Origin: Ruminococcaceae bacterium OttesenSCG-928-A16
Lineage (GTDB): Bacteria; Bacillota; Clostridia; Oscillospirales; Ruminococcaceae
Direction of reading: 5' to 3'
Length of the DNA: 61,932 nt
Assembly (NCBI GenBank): GCA_030267215.1
Contig: JAJDJP010000007.1
Span: 1 to 61,932 of the forward strand
The notes below the pieces were generated by a model. It saw nothing but the letters and a program-made list of their open reading frames with translations. It had not been told where the DNA came from and did not search any database. The position numbers and the translations under genes were made by a program. Of the stretch, positions 54,286 to 61,814 are shown one piece after another (position 1 is the first letter of the stretch; the number at the start of each line of letters is the position of its first letter).

Positions 54286-54313
54286 TTTGCAGGTTCGAAT
54301 CTACCACCATCCA
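54286..54313 (+). other. tRNA 3'-end-like fragment
   Basis: GCAGGTTCGAATCTACC followed by ACCATCCA looks like a T-arm and acceptor 3' strand, but the T-stem has mismatches and no 5' half is found. It may be a scar of integration next to the tRNA-Ser genes. Confidence 0.3.
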
Positions 54314-54314
54314 T

Positions 54315-54350
54315 AAAAAAGCACCACAAGCCATAGGCTTGCAGTGCTTT
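54315..54350 (-). terminator. Terminator of tRNA-Ser(TGA)
   Basis: GCAC.GCAAGCC / GGCTTG..GTGC stem followed on the minus strand by TTTTTT, directly after the tRNA CCA end. Confidence 0.7.
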
Positions 54351-54439
54351 TGGCGGAGGGAAAGGGATTCGAACCCTTGTGGGCTTGCGCCCTAACGGTT
54401 TTCAAGACCGCCCCGTTATGACCACTTCGGTATCCCTCC
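54351..54439 (-). tRNA. tRNA-Ser (anticodon TGA)
   Basis: 89 nt with encoded CCA. Acceptor GGAGGGA pairs with TCCCTCC, anticodon stem CGGTC/ACCG with loop TTGAAAA (anticodon TGA), a long serine variable arm (TTAGGGCGCAAGCCCACA) and T-arm AGGGTTCGAATCCCT. All features are canonical. Confidence 0.96.
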
Positions 54440-54457
54440 ACAGTTGGTGCAAATTAA

Positions 54458-54491
54458 TAAACTGCCCGCCCGATACAGGCGAGCAGTTTAC
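54458..54491 (-). terminator. Hairpin between the two tRNA-Ser genes
   Basis: AAACTGC / GCAGTTT-type stem with inner GCC/GGC pairing, 3' of tRNA-Ser(GCT) on the minus strand. Confidence 0.55.
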
Positions 54492-54493
54492 TT

Positions 54494-54584
54494 TGGCGGA
54501 GAAGGAGAGATTTGAACTCTCGCGACGGTTACCCGCCCTACGCCCTTAGCAGGGGCGCCTCTTCGACCTCTTGAGTACTTCTCC
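54494..54584 (-). tRNA. tRNA-Ser (anticodon GCT)
   Basis: 91 nt with encoded CCA. Acceptor GGAGAAG/CTTCTCC, anticodon loop CTGCTAA (GCT), extended variable arm and T-arm GAGAGTTCAAATCTCTC. Canonical serine tRNA. Confidence 0.96.
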
Positions 54585-54711
54585 AAAGTCAAAACAAATT
54601 GTGCTATTTAATTAAATGGCTGTGCTGGCAAAACCTATAACTTCTTGCAAGGCCACCCATGCAGCGCTTAAATATAATAGCACAATCCCCAACGGGTGTC
54701 AATTGGCAAAA

Positions 54712-54889
54712 GGCGAAAATCACGGAAATCAATTTTGCTAAAAATCAAGCATTTATTTCAAACAATGTCATTCTGAGGGTATGTTTTTGCCCGAAGAATC
54801 TTTATCTTGGCGGTTTTAAAAAATAGATTCTTCACTGCGTTCAGAATGACAAGTAATTTTTATGAAAATTGATTTCCGTAGGCGAAAAT
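54712..54889. mobile_element. MITE-like element with 15-bp terminal repeats and 9-bp target duplication
   Basis: The 160-bp element 54721-54880 ends in ACGGAAATCAATTTT (54722-54736) and its exact inverse AAAATTGATTTCCGT (54865-54879). Both ends are flanked by the direct repeat GGCGAAAAT (54712-54720 and 54881-54889), a 9-bp target-site duplication. Inside sits a second long hairpin, TGTCATTCTGA (54766-54776) / TCAGAATGACA (54841-54851) with GAAGAATCT / AGATTCTTC nested in it. No coding capacity; a non-autonomous element moved by a transposase in trans is the obvious reading. Confidence 0.85.
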
Positions 54890-54980
54890 ACATACAGAAA
54901 AAAGAGGAATTTTTTTGCAGTGGAAAAATAGGCTATCCCCCAGCTTGGCACAAATTCTATCTGCACAGTAGCTAGTTTAC

Positions 54981-55472
54981 CTATATTGCAAAAACAGCGG
55001 CGGGGGCTTGCCGGTCTTGGTATCGCTCGGCCTGTAGGGCTTTTTCTAACCGGCACACTTCTACTTCGGCATCTAACGTTTGCAGTGTTTGCAACATATT
55101 TTCTAGCCGGGTTAAACTGGTTAATTTTCGTGCAGGCTGCGGGGGCTTTTCTTCATAAGCAGAAGGCGCAGCAAGGCTTTTATTACGAAGCAACCCGCTA
55201 ATAAGGGGAAGGCCGTTTTTTTCGGCGGTTTTAATTTTATCCAAAATCAGCATTTTGTCATCGGCCTCGGCCTCTTGCGCGTGCAAGGGGCGCAGCGCCT
55301 GCTGGTAGTGCCCCAGCAAAACATGCCGCATTTCGTGGTTAAAAATTTCGCGCTGCTTTTCGAATGAATAGGCGGCGTTTAAAATAATTTGGTAATCGCC
55401 CTCGGGCGTGGTGGCAACAAGCCCCTGCACCCCTAGCGGCATGGCAATAGCAAGCGAAAAAATATCATTCAA
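54981..55472 (-). CDS. ImmA/IrrE-type metallopeptidase
   Basis: A 163-residue protein starting at TTG 55472, which overlaps the repressor stop by 8 bp. The zinc motif is FNHEMRHVLLGHY (HExxH) with HAQEAEADDKMLIL as the downstream acidic part. ImmA/IrrE proteases cleave phage or ICE repressors on DNA damage, so it probably removes the partner encoded just upstream. The C-terminal third is a coiled coil. Confidence 0.85.
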   Translation of the reverse strand: MNDIFSLAIAMPLGVQGLVATTPEGDYQIILNAAYSFEKQREIFNHEMRHVLLGHYQQALRPLHAQEAEADDKMLILDKIKTAEKNGLPLISGLLRNKSLAAPSAYEEKPPQPARKLTSLTRLENMLQTLQTLDAEVEVCRLEKALQAERYQDRQAPAAVFAI

Positions 55473-55860
55473 GGCCGTCTTCCTCTTTGTTTCCTTTTAA
55501 ATAAGCTTCTACAATGCGCACTGCTGTTTCTACGTCTTCTTTAGAGGCCCCTTTGGCCAACGAAAAATACATGCGCATTTCAGGGCGGGTACGCAATTCT
55601 TCCAAATATCCAAGCAGCTCTTCGTCTTGCAAAGCGGGGGGCTTTTTTGTTTCGTCTGTTTCTTCGCCCGCAATAACCGCCGGGCTTACATTAAAATAGC
55701 CGGCTATGGCCGCTATGTACTGGTACGATAAACTTTTGGTGCGGCCTTGCTTTAGCTCGCTTAAAGCGCTGCGCGAAAGCCCCAATTCCCGGCACATAGC
55801 CGTTACATTGGTGCCCGCTTGCTGGCACAGCCTTTCAATCGTTTCATACATATTTGCCAT
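55465..55860 (-). CDS. Prophage XRE-family repressor
   Basis: About 131 residues from ATG 55860 (55863 is also possible). N-terminal helix-turn-helix: LCQQAGTNVTAMCRELGLSRSALSELKQGR, followed by SYQYIAAIAGYFNVSP. The C-terminal half is acidic and helical. It is divergent from a Cro-like gene and overlaps an ImmA-type protease, the standard lysogeny switch; it should bind the operators at 55924-56015. Confidence 0.88.
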   Translation of the reverse strand: MANMYETIERLCQQAGTNVTAMCRELGLSRSALSELKQGRTKSLSYQYIAAIAGYFNVSPAVIAGEETDETKKPPALQDEELLGYLEELRTRPEMRMYFSLAKGASKEDVETAVRIVEAYLKGNKEEDGLE

Positions 55861-55916
55861 CATTCCCCGCCCTTTTTTATGCAGCAACACAAAATACAGA
55901 AATACGAAATAAGCTG

Positions 55917-55945
55917 TTGACTTTTACAGTATTCTGTAATATACT
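55917..55945 (+). promoter_or_regulatory. Rightward prophage promoter with operator in the spacer
   Basis: TTGACT (55917-55922), exact 17-bp spacer, TATACT (55940-55945). Operator O1 (TTACAG-TATT-CTGTAA, 55924-55939) fills the spacer, so repressor binding should block this promoter. Confidence 0.82.
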
Positions 55946-56015
55946 GTGTTTATCAAAGTTACAGAAAATTGTAAATTTATTCTGCTTAAGCTTATAGTAT
56001 TACATTTTTCAGTAA
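55924..56015. promoter_or_regulatory. Three-operator prophage control region
   Basis: Three 16-bp sites share TTACAN-N4-NNGTAA: O1 TTACAGTATTCTGTAA (55924-55939), O2 TTACAGAAAATTGTAA (55959-55974), O3 TTACATTTTTCAGTAA (56000-56015), with centres 35 and 41 bp apart. A possible extra half site ATACAG lies near 55895. This is the expected pattern of a lambda-like switch. Confidence 0.75.
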
Positions 56016-56050
56016 TTGTCAAACATAAAAAGCGAAAAGAGGCTGCAGAA

Positions 56051-56266
56051 ATGGCAAAAATACCCCTGTGCAAATTTGGCAAGCAAATTAAACAACGTTT
56101 GAACGAGATAAGTGAAACACAAGCCTGGCTAATAGCGGCAGTATCTAAAAATACCGGCTTATATTTCGACACCGGCTACATGCACCGCATTTTGGTGGGC
56201 AAAAGCAAAAACCCAAACATAATTGCAAGCATTTGCCAACTGCTTTGCATTGAGTATACCCCATAA
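56051..56266 (+). CDS. Small Cro-like DNA-binding protein
   Basis: A 71-residue protein with a compact helix-turn-helix of the XRE/Cro kind: FGKQIKQRLNEISETQAWLI and TGYMHRILVGKSKNPNI. It is divergent from the repressor and is first on the rightward transcript. The ATG at 56051 has GGCTGCAGAA upstream; AGAGG further up may act as ribosome site. Confidence 0.75.
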   Translation: MAKIPLCKFGKQIKQRLNEISETQAWLIAAVSKNTGLYFDTGYMHRILVGKSKNPNIIASICQLLCIEYTP

Positions 56267-56305
56267 ATGGTGTTAAAAAACGGACAACTGGAAACGAGGA
56301 TATCC

Positions 56306-56539
56306 ATGCGAGAACGAGATTTATACCCGGCCGAAGCCGCCGAAATACTTTGCCCAGAATGCGGCGAAAGCCTGAACGGGCGAGACGATATTTACACCCT
56401 TGCCAGCGGAGACACCGTAATGGGGTGCAGCCGCTGCTTGCACCCACACAATGCGGCCGAGTGGTATGGCGAATGGCAAGAAACTGCCGAATTATTGGCA
56501 AAAAATTACCAGGATGACAGCTTTGCCTGGGGGCAGTAG
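56306..56539 (+). CDS. Small zinc-ribbon prophage protein
   Basis: A 77-residue acidic protein with two CxxC pairs (ILCPECGESL and MGCSRCLHPH), probably one zinc ribbon. ACGAGG precedes ATG 56306. Longer in-frame starts exist at 56267. It may be a phage regulator; not recognised further. Confidence 0.65.
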   Translation: MRERDLYPAEAAEILCPECGESLNGRDDIYTLASGDTVMGCSRCLHPHNAAEWYGEWQETAELLAKNYQDDSFAWGQ

Positions 56540-56597
56540 TTGGATAATAAATTGACAATTTTAAAAATAGCCTTACTTTTGGCCAAAAGGCATAAAA

Positions 56598-56624
56598 ATT
56601 CCCGCAGCTACTGCCGCGGGAACC
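56598..56624 (-). terminator. Terminator of the repeat protein gene
   Basis: TTCCCGC / GCGGGAA stem, followed on the minus strand by TTTTTA, 42 bp beyond the stop of the gene at 56666. Confidence 0.65.
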
Positions 56625-56665
56625 GTATTCGCAAAAACTGTGCCTATTTTACCTAACAAGCAAAC

Positions 56666-57307
56666 TTACTCTTTTTTGTCGCGTTTCATCGGGGCAGTTT
56701 TCGGGGTTTCGTGCCAGGTTAAATCCGGGCTCAACCGCTTTAACTCCTCCTCGGTGGGCATGGCTTCATCGATATTGCGAATATCCGGCGCGCCAGGGGT
56801 AGTTTGGGCAGGGTCGGTTGTTGGCCACTCCGCCACATAGGTTTCATCGTATGGTTTGCCTGCGGGCGGCGGGGTTTGCCCCTCGGGCCGCACAGCCTCG
56901 TGGTCTTCTGGCTTTAATGGCGGAAACGCCACCTTTTCGGCCGGGTTATAGGTGTGGCTTTTACCTGCCGAAACTGGTTTTGCGCCACTGCCCCCTGCCC
57001 CACTTTTTAGCGGGGCGGTTTGCGGGGTTTCGTGCCAGGTTAAATCCGGGCTCAACCGCTTCAGCTCTTCTTCGGTGGGCATGGCTTCATCGATATTGCG
57101 AATATTTGGCGCACCAGGAGTAGTTTGAGCAGGGTCGGCTGTCGGCCACTCTGGCACATAGGTTGCATCGTATGGTTTGCCAGTTGGTTTTACGCCTGCG
57201 GGCGGCGGTTGTTGTTTGGTGCGGTGTTCTGGCTCGGTTGGTGGAAATGCCACCTTCTCATCTGGGTCAAACCCAGGCACGTCTATCAAACCACGCTCTT
57301 TTTTCAT
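56666..57307 (-). CDS. Tandemly duplicated acidic repeat protein in the prophage (unknown function)
   Basis: A 213-residue protein (ATG 57307, AAAGGAG 8 bp upstream) made almost entirely of two copies of a 107-residue unit: EKVAFPP..., TPPPAGKPYD.TYV.EWPT, DPAQTTPGAP.IRNIDEAMP, TEEELKRLSPDLTWHETP. The copies are repeated at DNA level with a constant 321-bp offset (for example 56928 against 57249). It has no signal, TM or known domain and is Pro/Glu-rich, so disordered. It runs against the late genes, with its own terminator, which suits a cargo gene expressed in the lysogen. Confidence 0.75.
   Translation of the reverse strand: MKKERGLIDVPGFDPDEKVAFPPTEPEHRTKQQPPPAGVKPTGKPYDATYVPEWPTADPAQTTPGAPNIRNIDEAMPTEEELKRLSPDLTWHETPQTAPLKSGAGGSGAKPVSAGKSHTYNPAEKVAFPPLKPEDHEAVRPEGQTPPPAGKPYDETYVAEWPTTDPAQTTPGAPDIRNIDEAMPTEEELKRLSPDLTWHETPKTAPMKRDKKE
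56690..57300. repeat. Two-copy 321-bp tandem repeat
   Basis: The copies are about 56690-57010 and 57011-57300. Many blocks are identical (GTTTCGTGCCAGGTTAAATC; GGGCATGGCTTCATCGATAT), with a divergent middle. It underlies the duplicated protein above. Confidence 0.8.
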
Positions 57308-57545
57308 GCTACACACTCCTTTAATTAAAAATATTTGGCTATAACAAAAAAATTAACAGTAAGGGGGTTAGCTTGGCCTTACCGGCCCCACACCCAAGGG
57401 GGAAGCCGGCCATGCAAAGCGCAAAACTTTGCCCATGCAAGCTGCAACGCCGCTTGTTCACGCCTTCGCAGCTTTGGGGGTTTAACATCCCCCTTATATA
57501 ACTACAGTATACCAAATAAACCACCAAACGGAAAGGAAAACCAGC

Positions 57546-57677
57546 ATGAATTGGCACCAAATTAAAAAACTGCTGCACCGCTGCGAAGCCAGGTGGTGCC
57601 TGCGGTACGGCCTTATAGCAACAGCAAACAAAAAACTTTGCAGCAAATGCTTTGCAAAAAAGTTGAACAACCGCTAA
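57546..57677 (+). CDS. Short Cys-containing prophage peptide
   Basis: A 43-residue ORF, MNWHQIKKLLHRCEARWCLR then a basic end with CSKC, so one possible zinc knuckle. AAAGGAAAACCAGC precedes the ATG. It is collinear with the downstream ArpU-like gene. Coding status plausible but unproven. Confidence 0.5.
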   Translation: MNWHQIKKLLHRCEARWCLRYGLIATANKKLCSKCFAKKLNNR

Positions 57678-57743
57678 AAACAAAAGGCAAAACAGCATGC
57701 GCCAACCAAACTTTACCAGCAAGCAAAGCACGGAGGATTTTGA

Positions 57744-58154
57744 ATGACACAAAAAGAACTTGGGCAATTGTATTGGCTAAACCGAGAAATAGAAATGGAC
57801 AAGCGCCAACTAGAGGAACTTACCGCAGCCGCCATTGGCGCAGGCAGCAAAATAACCGGCCTGCCACACGCCGCCAAGCTTGCCGATAAAACAGCACTTA
57901 CCACCGAAATTGCCAATTGCAAAGCCCTGATGGAAGCAAAAATACAGCTTTGCTTGGCCGAGTATACCCGCCTGCATCGTTTTATCTCCACCGTGGAAGA
58001 CAGCCAGATGCGCATGATACTGACACTGCGGCACATAAACGGGTTAAACTGGCGGCAAATATCCTTCCACGTAGGGGGCGGCAACACCGAGGACGGCGTA
58101 AAAATGGCTTACCACCGCTTTTTAAAGAAAAGTGCAAGCAAGCCCAAAGAGTGA
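57744..58154 (+). CDS. ArpU/RinA-like late gene regulator
   Basis: A 136-residue protein (GGAGG upstream). A coiled-coil half (about 1-80) is followed by a sigma-region-4-like helix-turn-helix: ISTVEDSQMRMILTLRHINGLNWRQISFHVGG. Proteins of this shape (DUF1492/ArpU/RinA group) sit just before terminase genes in Gram-positive phages and switch on late transcription. Position and structure agree. Confidence 0.78.
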   Translation: MTQKELGQLYWLNREIEMDKRQLEELTAAAIGAGSKITGLPHAAKLADKTALTTEIANCKALMEAKIQLCLAEYTRLHRFISTVEDSQMRMILTLRHINGLNWRQISFHVGGGNTEDGVKMAYHRFLKKSASKPKE

Positions 58155-58610
58155 CTAAAAAACAGCAGTGATGCCTTATTGGACGCTTTATTATACGGCC
58201 GCCTATGGCTATTTTTACCATATATTTAAATTTTACAGAATATTGGTTGCAAATGTTACGCCGCCGCGTGTTACGATTATTTTGCACTAAGATGCAAGCG
58301 ACACAACCAAACATAAGGCATTTTAAAAAATGCGCTATGCGCTGCACACATTGTGCCCGGAGCAACCCGGCCAAAGCAACATGCCGGGACAAGCCCCGGC
58401 AAAACCACCCCTGTAGTACCGGCGTGCTGCTGTACTACTTTGCCATATAATGCGCCCAACGGCTTTTGCCTTCTATGCCTTGGGGGCATACCTTGGCTGT
58501 TTGTGCGGCCCTGCATATAGCACGGGCTGTACAAACAGCCTTGCGTTTGCAAAAAGGTTAAAACCACATTTTTACAAGCTAACCATTGTACAAAGGGGGA
58601 AGAAACACAT
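58155..58610. other. 456-bp gap with strong RNA hairpins before terS
   Basis: No convincing gene is found; an 81-codon ORF (58205-58450) with CTHC lacks a ribosome site. GGCTGTTTGT / ACAAACAGCC (about 58494-58542) closes a long hairpin with inner GCGGCCCTGC/GGGCTGT pairing, and CCCGG / CCGGG stems lie at about 58350-58400. In phages this place can hold a cos/pac site, the late promoter or a structured RNA. Confidence 0.5.
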
Positions 58611-58934
58611 TTGAACACAAGCAAAAAAAAACAACAAAACCACAACCCCACCACCCCGCAGCCAGCCCCCAAAAAAACATTAAGAGACTGCGCACGCCTA
58701 TTAATGGAACTGCCGGTTGCGGATACAAACGACACCGAGGGGGTGTTGGCATTGGGCATTGATACTGCCGGGGCCACCAACAGCCAGTTAATTGCTATTG
58801 CGCTTTTTAACAAGGCTAAAACCGGCGATGTTGCCGCCATTAAAGAGCTGCGCAATTTGCTTGGCGAAGATACCCCCGATGATGTTGGCCAGTGGGAAGA
58901 GCTGGTGCGGGAGTTGCAAAATGCAGAATCGTAA
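58611..58934 (+). CDS. terS: Phage terminase small subunit
   Basis: A 107-residue protein from TTG 58611 (AAAGGGGGAAGAAACACAT upstream). A basic Lys/Gln/Pro-rich start is followed by LRDCARLLMELP and DVAAIKELRNLLGEDT, typical of small terminase subunits of Siphoviridae-like phages. Overlaps terL by 14 bp. TerS recognises the packaging site on phage DNA. Confidence 0.8.
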   Translation: MNTSKKKQQNHNPTTPQPAPKKTLRDCARLLMELPVADTNDTEGVLALGIDTAGATNSQLIAIALFNKAKTGDVAAIKELRNLLGEDTPDDVGQWEELVRELQNAES

Positions 58935-60153
58935 TGCTTCTTTATTTAGCCCAAAGCAAAAAGAGTTGTTGCAGCTTTTTAGGCAAAACAAGCTATGCCG
59001 CATTAACATTTTGCAAGGGGCGGTGCGCAGCGGCAAAACCTGGGCCAGTTTATTTTTGTGGGGGCTGTGGCTGCTAAGCATGCCCCGGGGCGGCCGCTAT
59101 TTAATGGTTGGCAAAACCCTAAGCGCCCTAAAACGCAACTGCCTAGATGTTTTGCTAGAGCTGTTTGGCGAGGTAAACTTTGCTTATTCTATTGCGGCAA
59201 AGCAGGGCGTTTTGTTTGGCCGCAAGCTTTATTTCGAAAGCGCCAACGATGTGCGTGCCGAAGGCAAAATACGCGGGCTAACCCTGCACGGGGCTTACTG
59301 CGATGAACTCACGCTTTTTTCTGAGGATTTTTTTGGTATGCTGCTTAGCCGGCTTTCGGCACCGGGGGCCAAGTTATTTGCCACCACCAACCCCGACACC
59401 CCACGCCACTGGCTAAAAATAAACTACCTAAACCGCCGGCACAAGCTAAACATGCTGGTGATGGAGTTTTTGATTGACGACAACCCTTTTTTGCAGCCAG
59501 AGTATGTTGCCCAGCTTAAAAAAGAATATACCGGCGTATTTTACCAACGCTATATTTTGGGCAAATGGGTGGTGGCCGATGGCGCCATTTACCACACTTT
59601 TGCCAGCAACCGTGCCGCTTATTTAACCCACTCCCCGCAGTTCGATTTTATCCAGGTAGGGGTGGATTTTGGGGGTAACCATTCGGCCTTTGCCTTTGTT
59701 GCCTGCGGCTTAACCCACAACTTTAGCACCCTTACCGCCCTAATAAGCGAGCGCCACCCCGCTGCCGGGATAGACCCCGACACTTTATACACCCTGCTAG
59801 ACGCCTTTTTGCACCGGCTAAAAAAACTATATGGCAAGGCCGATATAATATACGCCGACAGCGCCGAGCAAACCCTGATAAATGGTATGCGGGGGCGGCT
59901 TGCCACCCCGGTGCGCAACAGCGTTAAAAACCCGATTATTGACCGCATACGCTGCGCTACCGGGCTAATTGCACAGGGCCGCTTTTTTTACACAAAGCAT
60001 TGCCAAACACTGGCAAACGCCTTATGCGGTGCCGTATACAACAGCAAAAAAATGCAGGACGAACGGTTGGATGACGGCACCAGCGACATTGACACATTGG
60101 ATGCCTTTGAATACGCCTGGGAACGATATATAAAAGGATATACAGGGGGTTAA
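58921..60153 (+). CDS. terL: Phage terminase large subunit
   Basis: A 410-residue protein from ATG 58921. ATPase: Walker A GAVRSGKTWASLF, Walker B-like LHGAYCDELTLFSED, motif ATTNPDTPRHWL; nuclease: VGVDFGGNHSAFAF, IIYADSAEQTLI and DTLDAFEYAWERY. This is the PBSX-type/XtmB terminase that drives DNA into the prohead and cuts it. Catalytic residues are intact, so no sign of decay. Confidence 0.93.
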   Translation: MQNRNASLFSPKQKELLQLFRQNKLCRINILQGAVRSGKTWASLFLWGLWLLSMPRGGRYLMVGKTLSALKRNCLDVLLELFGEVNFAYSIAAKQGVLFGRKLYFESANDVRAEGKIRGLTLHGAYCDELTLFSEDFFGMLLSRLSAPGAKLFATTNPDTPRHWLKINYLNRRHKLNMLVMEFLIDDNPFLQPEYVAQLKKEYTGVFYQRYILGKWVVADGAIYHTFASNRAAYLTHSPQFDFIQVGVDFGGNHSAFAFVACGLTHNFSTLTALISERHPAAGIDPDTLYTLLDAFLHRLKKLYGKADIIYADSAEQTLINGMRGRLATPVRNSVKNPIIDRIRCATGLIAQGRFFYTKHCQTLANALCGAVYNSKKMQDERLDDGTSDIDTLDAFEYAWERYIKGYTGG

Positions 60154-60157
60154 AACT

Positions 60158-61549
60158 TTGAATTTATGGAAAAAATTACGCACCACAACAAAGAGGTTTT
60201 TGGGAATGAAGCAAAATGAAAACATGAACTTGAACGGACAGCAAACCTTGCTTAGCAATTGCATGGGCGAGGCCATACAGCAGTGGCTGGCTGTTTTTTA
60301 CAACCGGCCGCCCTGGGCAAAACCCGGTGCCAGCCTTACCAAATTTGGGGCGGTGGTTACCGCCCATGTTGCCACCCTTGCCACCAGCGAAATATCCCTG
60401 GCTGCTGGCACCGGTAAACGGGCCGAATACATTGAAACCCAGCTAGAGCGTTTTTTGCTGGGTGGTTTGCGCAGCAGCCTGCAACTGGCCGCAACCGGTG
60501 GCAGCACCGTGCTAAAGCCTTATGTGCAGGGGGGCAGCATTTACTGCGACATTGTAAAGCCGGGCGATTTTACCCCCACCCGCATAGAGGGAGACACCAT
60601 TACAGCCTGTTATTTTGTAGACAGCGCCACCCACCTTGGCAAACCCTACCTGCGGGTAGAAACACACAGCATTACCCCCAAAGGGGTGCGCATTACCAAC
60701 CAGGTGTTTGCCGGCAATACACCTTACAAAGGGCAGCCACTGCCACTGCAAACCGTGCCCCACTGGGCCGATTTACCCCCCGACATTGTAATAGAAGGGG
60801 TAGAAAAACCCTTATACACCGTTTTAAAAATGCCCTTTGCCAACACGGTAGACCCTTGCAGCAAATTACCGGTTGCAATATATGCCAATGCTATGGACAC
60901 CCTAAAAGAGCTGGACCGTATTTACAACGAATTTTTATGGGAGATAAAAAGCGGGCGGCGCAAGCAAATTATCGATATCACCGCCGCAAAAATAAAAAAC
61001 GCCGAGGATATTCGCAACGGGCGGGACCCCCAAATTGCCACCAGCGACCAATACCTGGTGCTAGACCTTGGCAGTGCCCCCCAAACCCCTTTTTCCGATT
61101 ATACCCCCGATATGCGGATTAGCGCTTACCAAACCGCTTTGAACATTCAGCTGCGATTGCTGGAAAGCCAGTGTGGGCTTTCGGCCGAAACCTTTGGTTT
61201 TGACATACGCAGTGGGCAAGCCCGCACCGCCACCGAAGTATTGAGCCAGGACAACAGCACCTACAACACCATTAAAGCCATACAAGAAGGCGGCATGCGC
61301 ACTGCCCTGCTGGATTTAATTGCCATTTACGATGTATATGCCAGCCTGTACCGCCTTGCCCCACGCGGCCGGGTTACCCCTAGTGTAGATTTTGGGGACA
61401 GCGTTTTTGAGGACACCGGGGTAGAGTTTACCCGCCGCAAAGCCCTGGCCGATGATGGCTACCTAAAAAAAGAGGAAATGACCGCCTGGTATTTTGGCCT
61501 AAGCGCAGAACAAGCACGCACGCTAATGCCCAAACAACCCGAAGAGTAA
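60158..61549 (+). CDS. Phage portal protein
   Basis: A 463-residue protein (TTG start 4 bp after terL stop, CAGGGGG upstream). Portal features: VTAHVATLATSEISLAAG, the AATGGSTVLKPYVQGG segment, LDRIYNEFLWEIKSGRRKQI and the C-terminal QARTATEVLSQDNSTY motif. It belongs to the SPP1-type (Gp6) portal group by position and shape. The frame is intact. Confidence 0.9.
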   Translation: MNLWKKLRTTTKRFLGMKQNENMNLNGQQTLLSNCMGEAIQQWLAVFYNRPPWAKPGASLTKFGAVVTAHVATLATSEISLAAGTGKRAEYIETQLERFLLGGLRSSLQLAATGGSTVLKPYVQGGSIYCDIVKPGDFTPTRIEGDTITACYFVDSATHLGKPYLRVETHSITPKGVRITNQVFAGNTPYKGQPLPLQTVPHWADLPPDIVIEGVEKPLYTVLKMPFANTVDPCSKLPVAIYANAMDTLKELDRIYNEFLWEIKSGRRKQIIDITAAKIKNAEDIRNGRDPQIATSDQYLVLDLGSAPQTPFSDYTPDMRISAYQTALNIQLRLLESQCGLSAETFGFDIRSGQARTATEVLSQDNSTYNTIKAIQEGGMRTALLDLIAIYDVYASLYRLAPRGRVTPSVDFGDSVFEDTGVEFTRRKALADDGYLKKEEMTAWYFGLSAEQARTLMPKQPEE

Positions 61550-61814
61550 AGCCAAGTCGATCATACAGAGAAGGGGTAAATTCCCTTCCTTGGTGGGGTG
61601 CCCAAAGGGCAAATCTGTTTTGCCCCTTGCCGGGTTTAAATAAACCGTTACTACATTTTGGCACTGTGCGCACCCTTGCAAGGAGGGGAATTTTTAAAAC
61701 GTTGCCCCCATGTACAAACCGCCCACCCTGCCGGGCTTTACAGGCAGGGCGGTACAGCGCAGAGCAGCTGCGCGTTTACAAACCAAAGGGATACCGAGAA
61801 AGGAAGTTGTGAAA
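61550..61814. other. Gap between portal and scaffold genes
   Basis: About 265 bp where minor head protein genes usually lie. The only frame (61627-61812, 61 codons) has no ribosome site or recognisable domain. Several small hairpins are visible (GGGTGCCC/GGGC region near 61597, CCGCCC/GGGCGG near 61720-61755). Loss of a head gene or an unrecognised RNA are the options. Confidence 0.4.

Noticed and set aside
58205-58450. 81-codon frame with CTHC as a possible zinc-finger phage gene
   Set aside because: No ribosome site, unusual amino acid make-up and overlap with strong hairpins; kept only as a remark.
61627-61812. 61-codon frame between portal and scaffold
   Set aside because: No ribosome site and no resemblance to head proteins.
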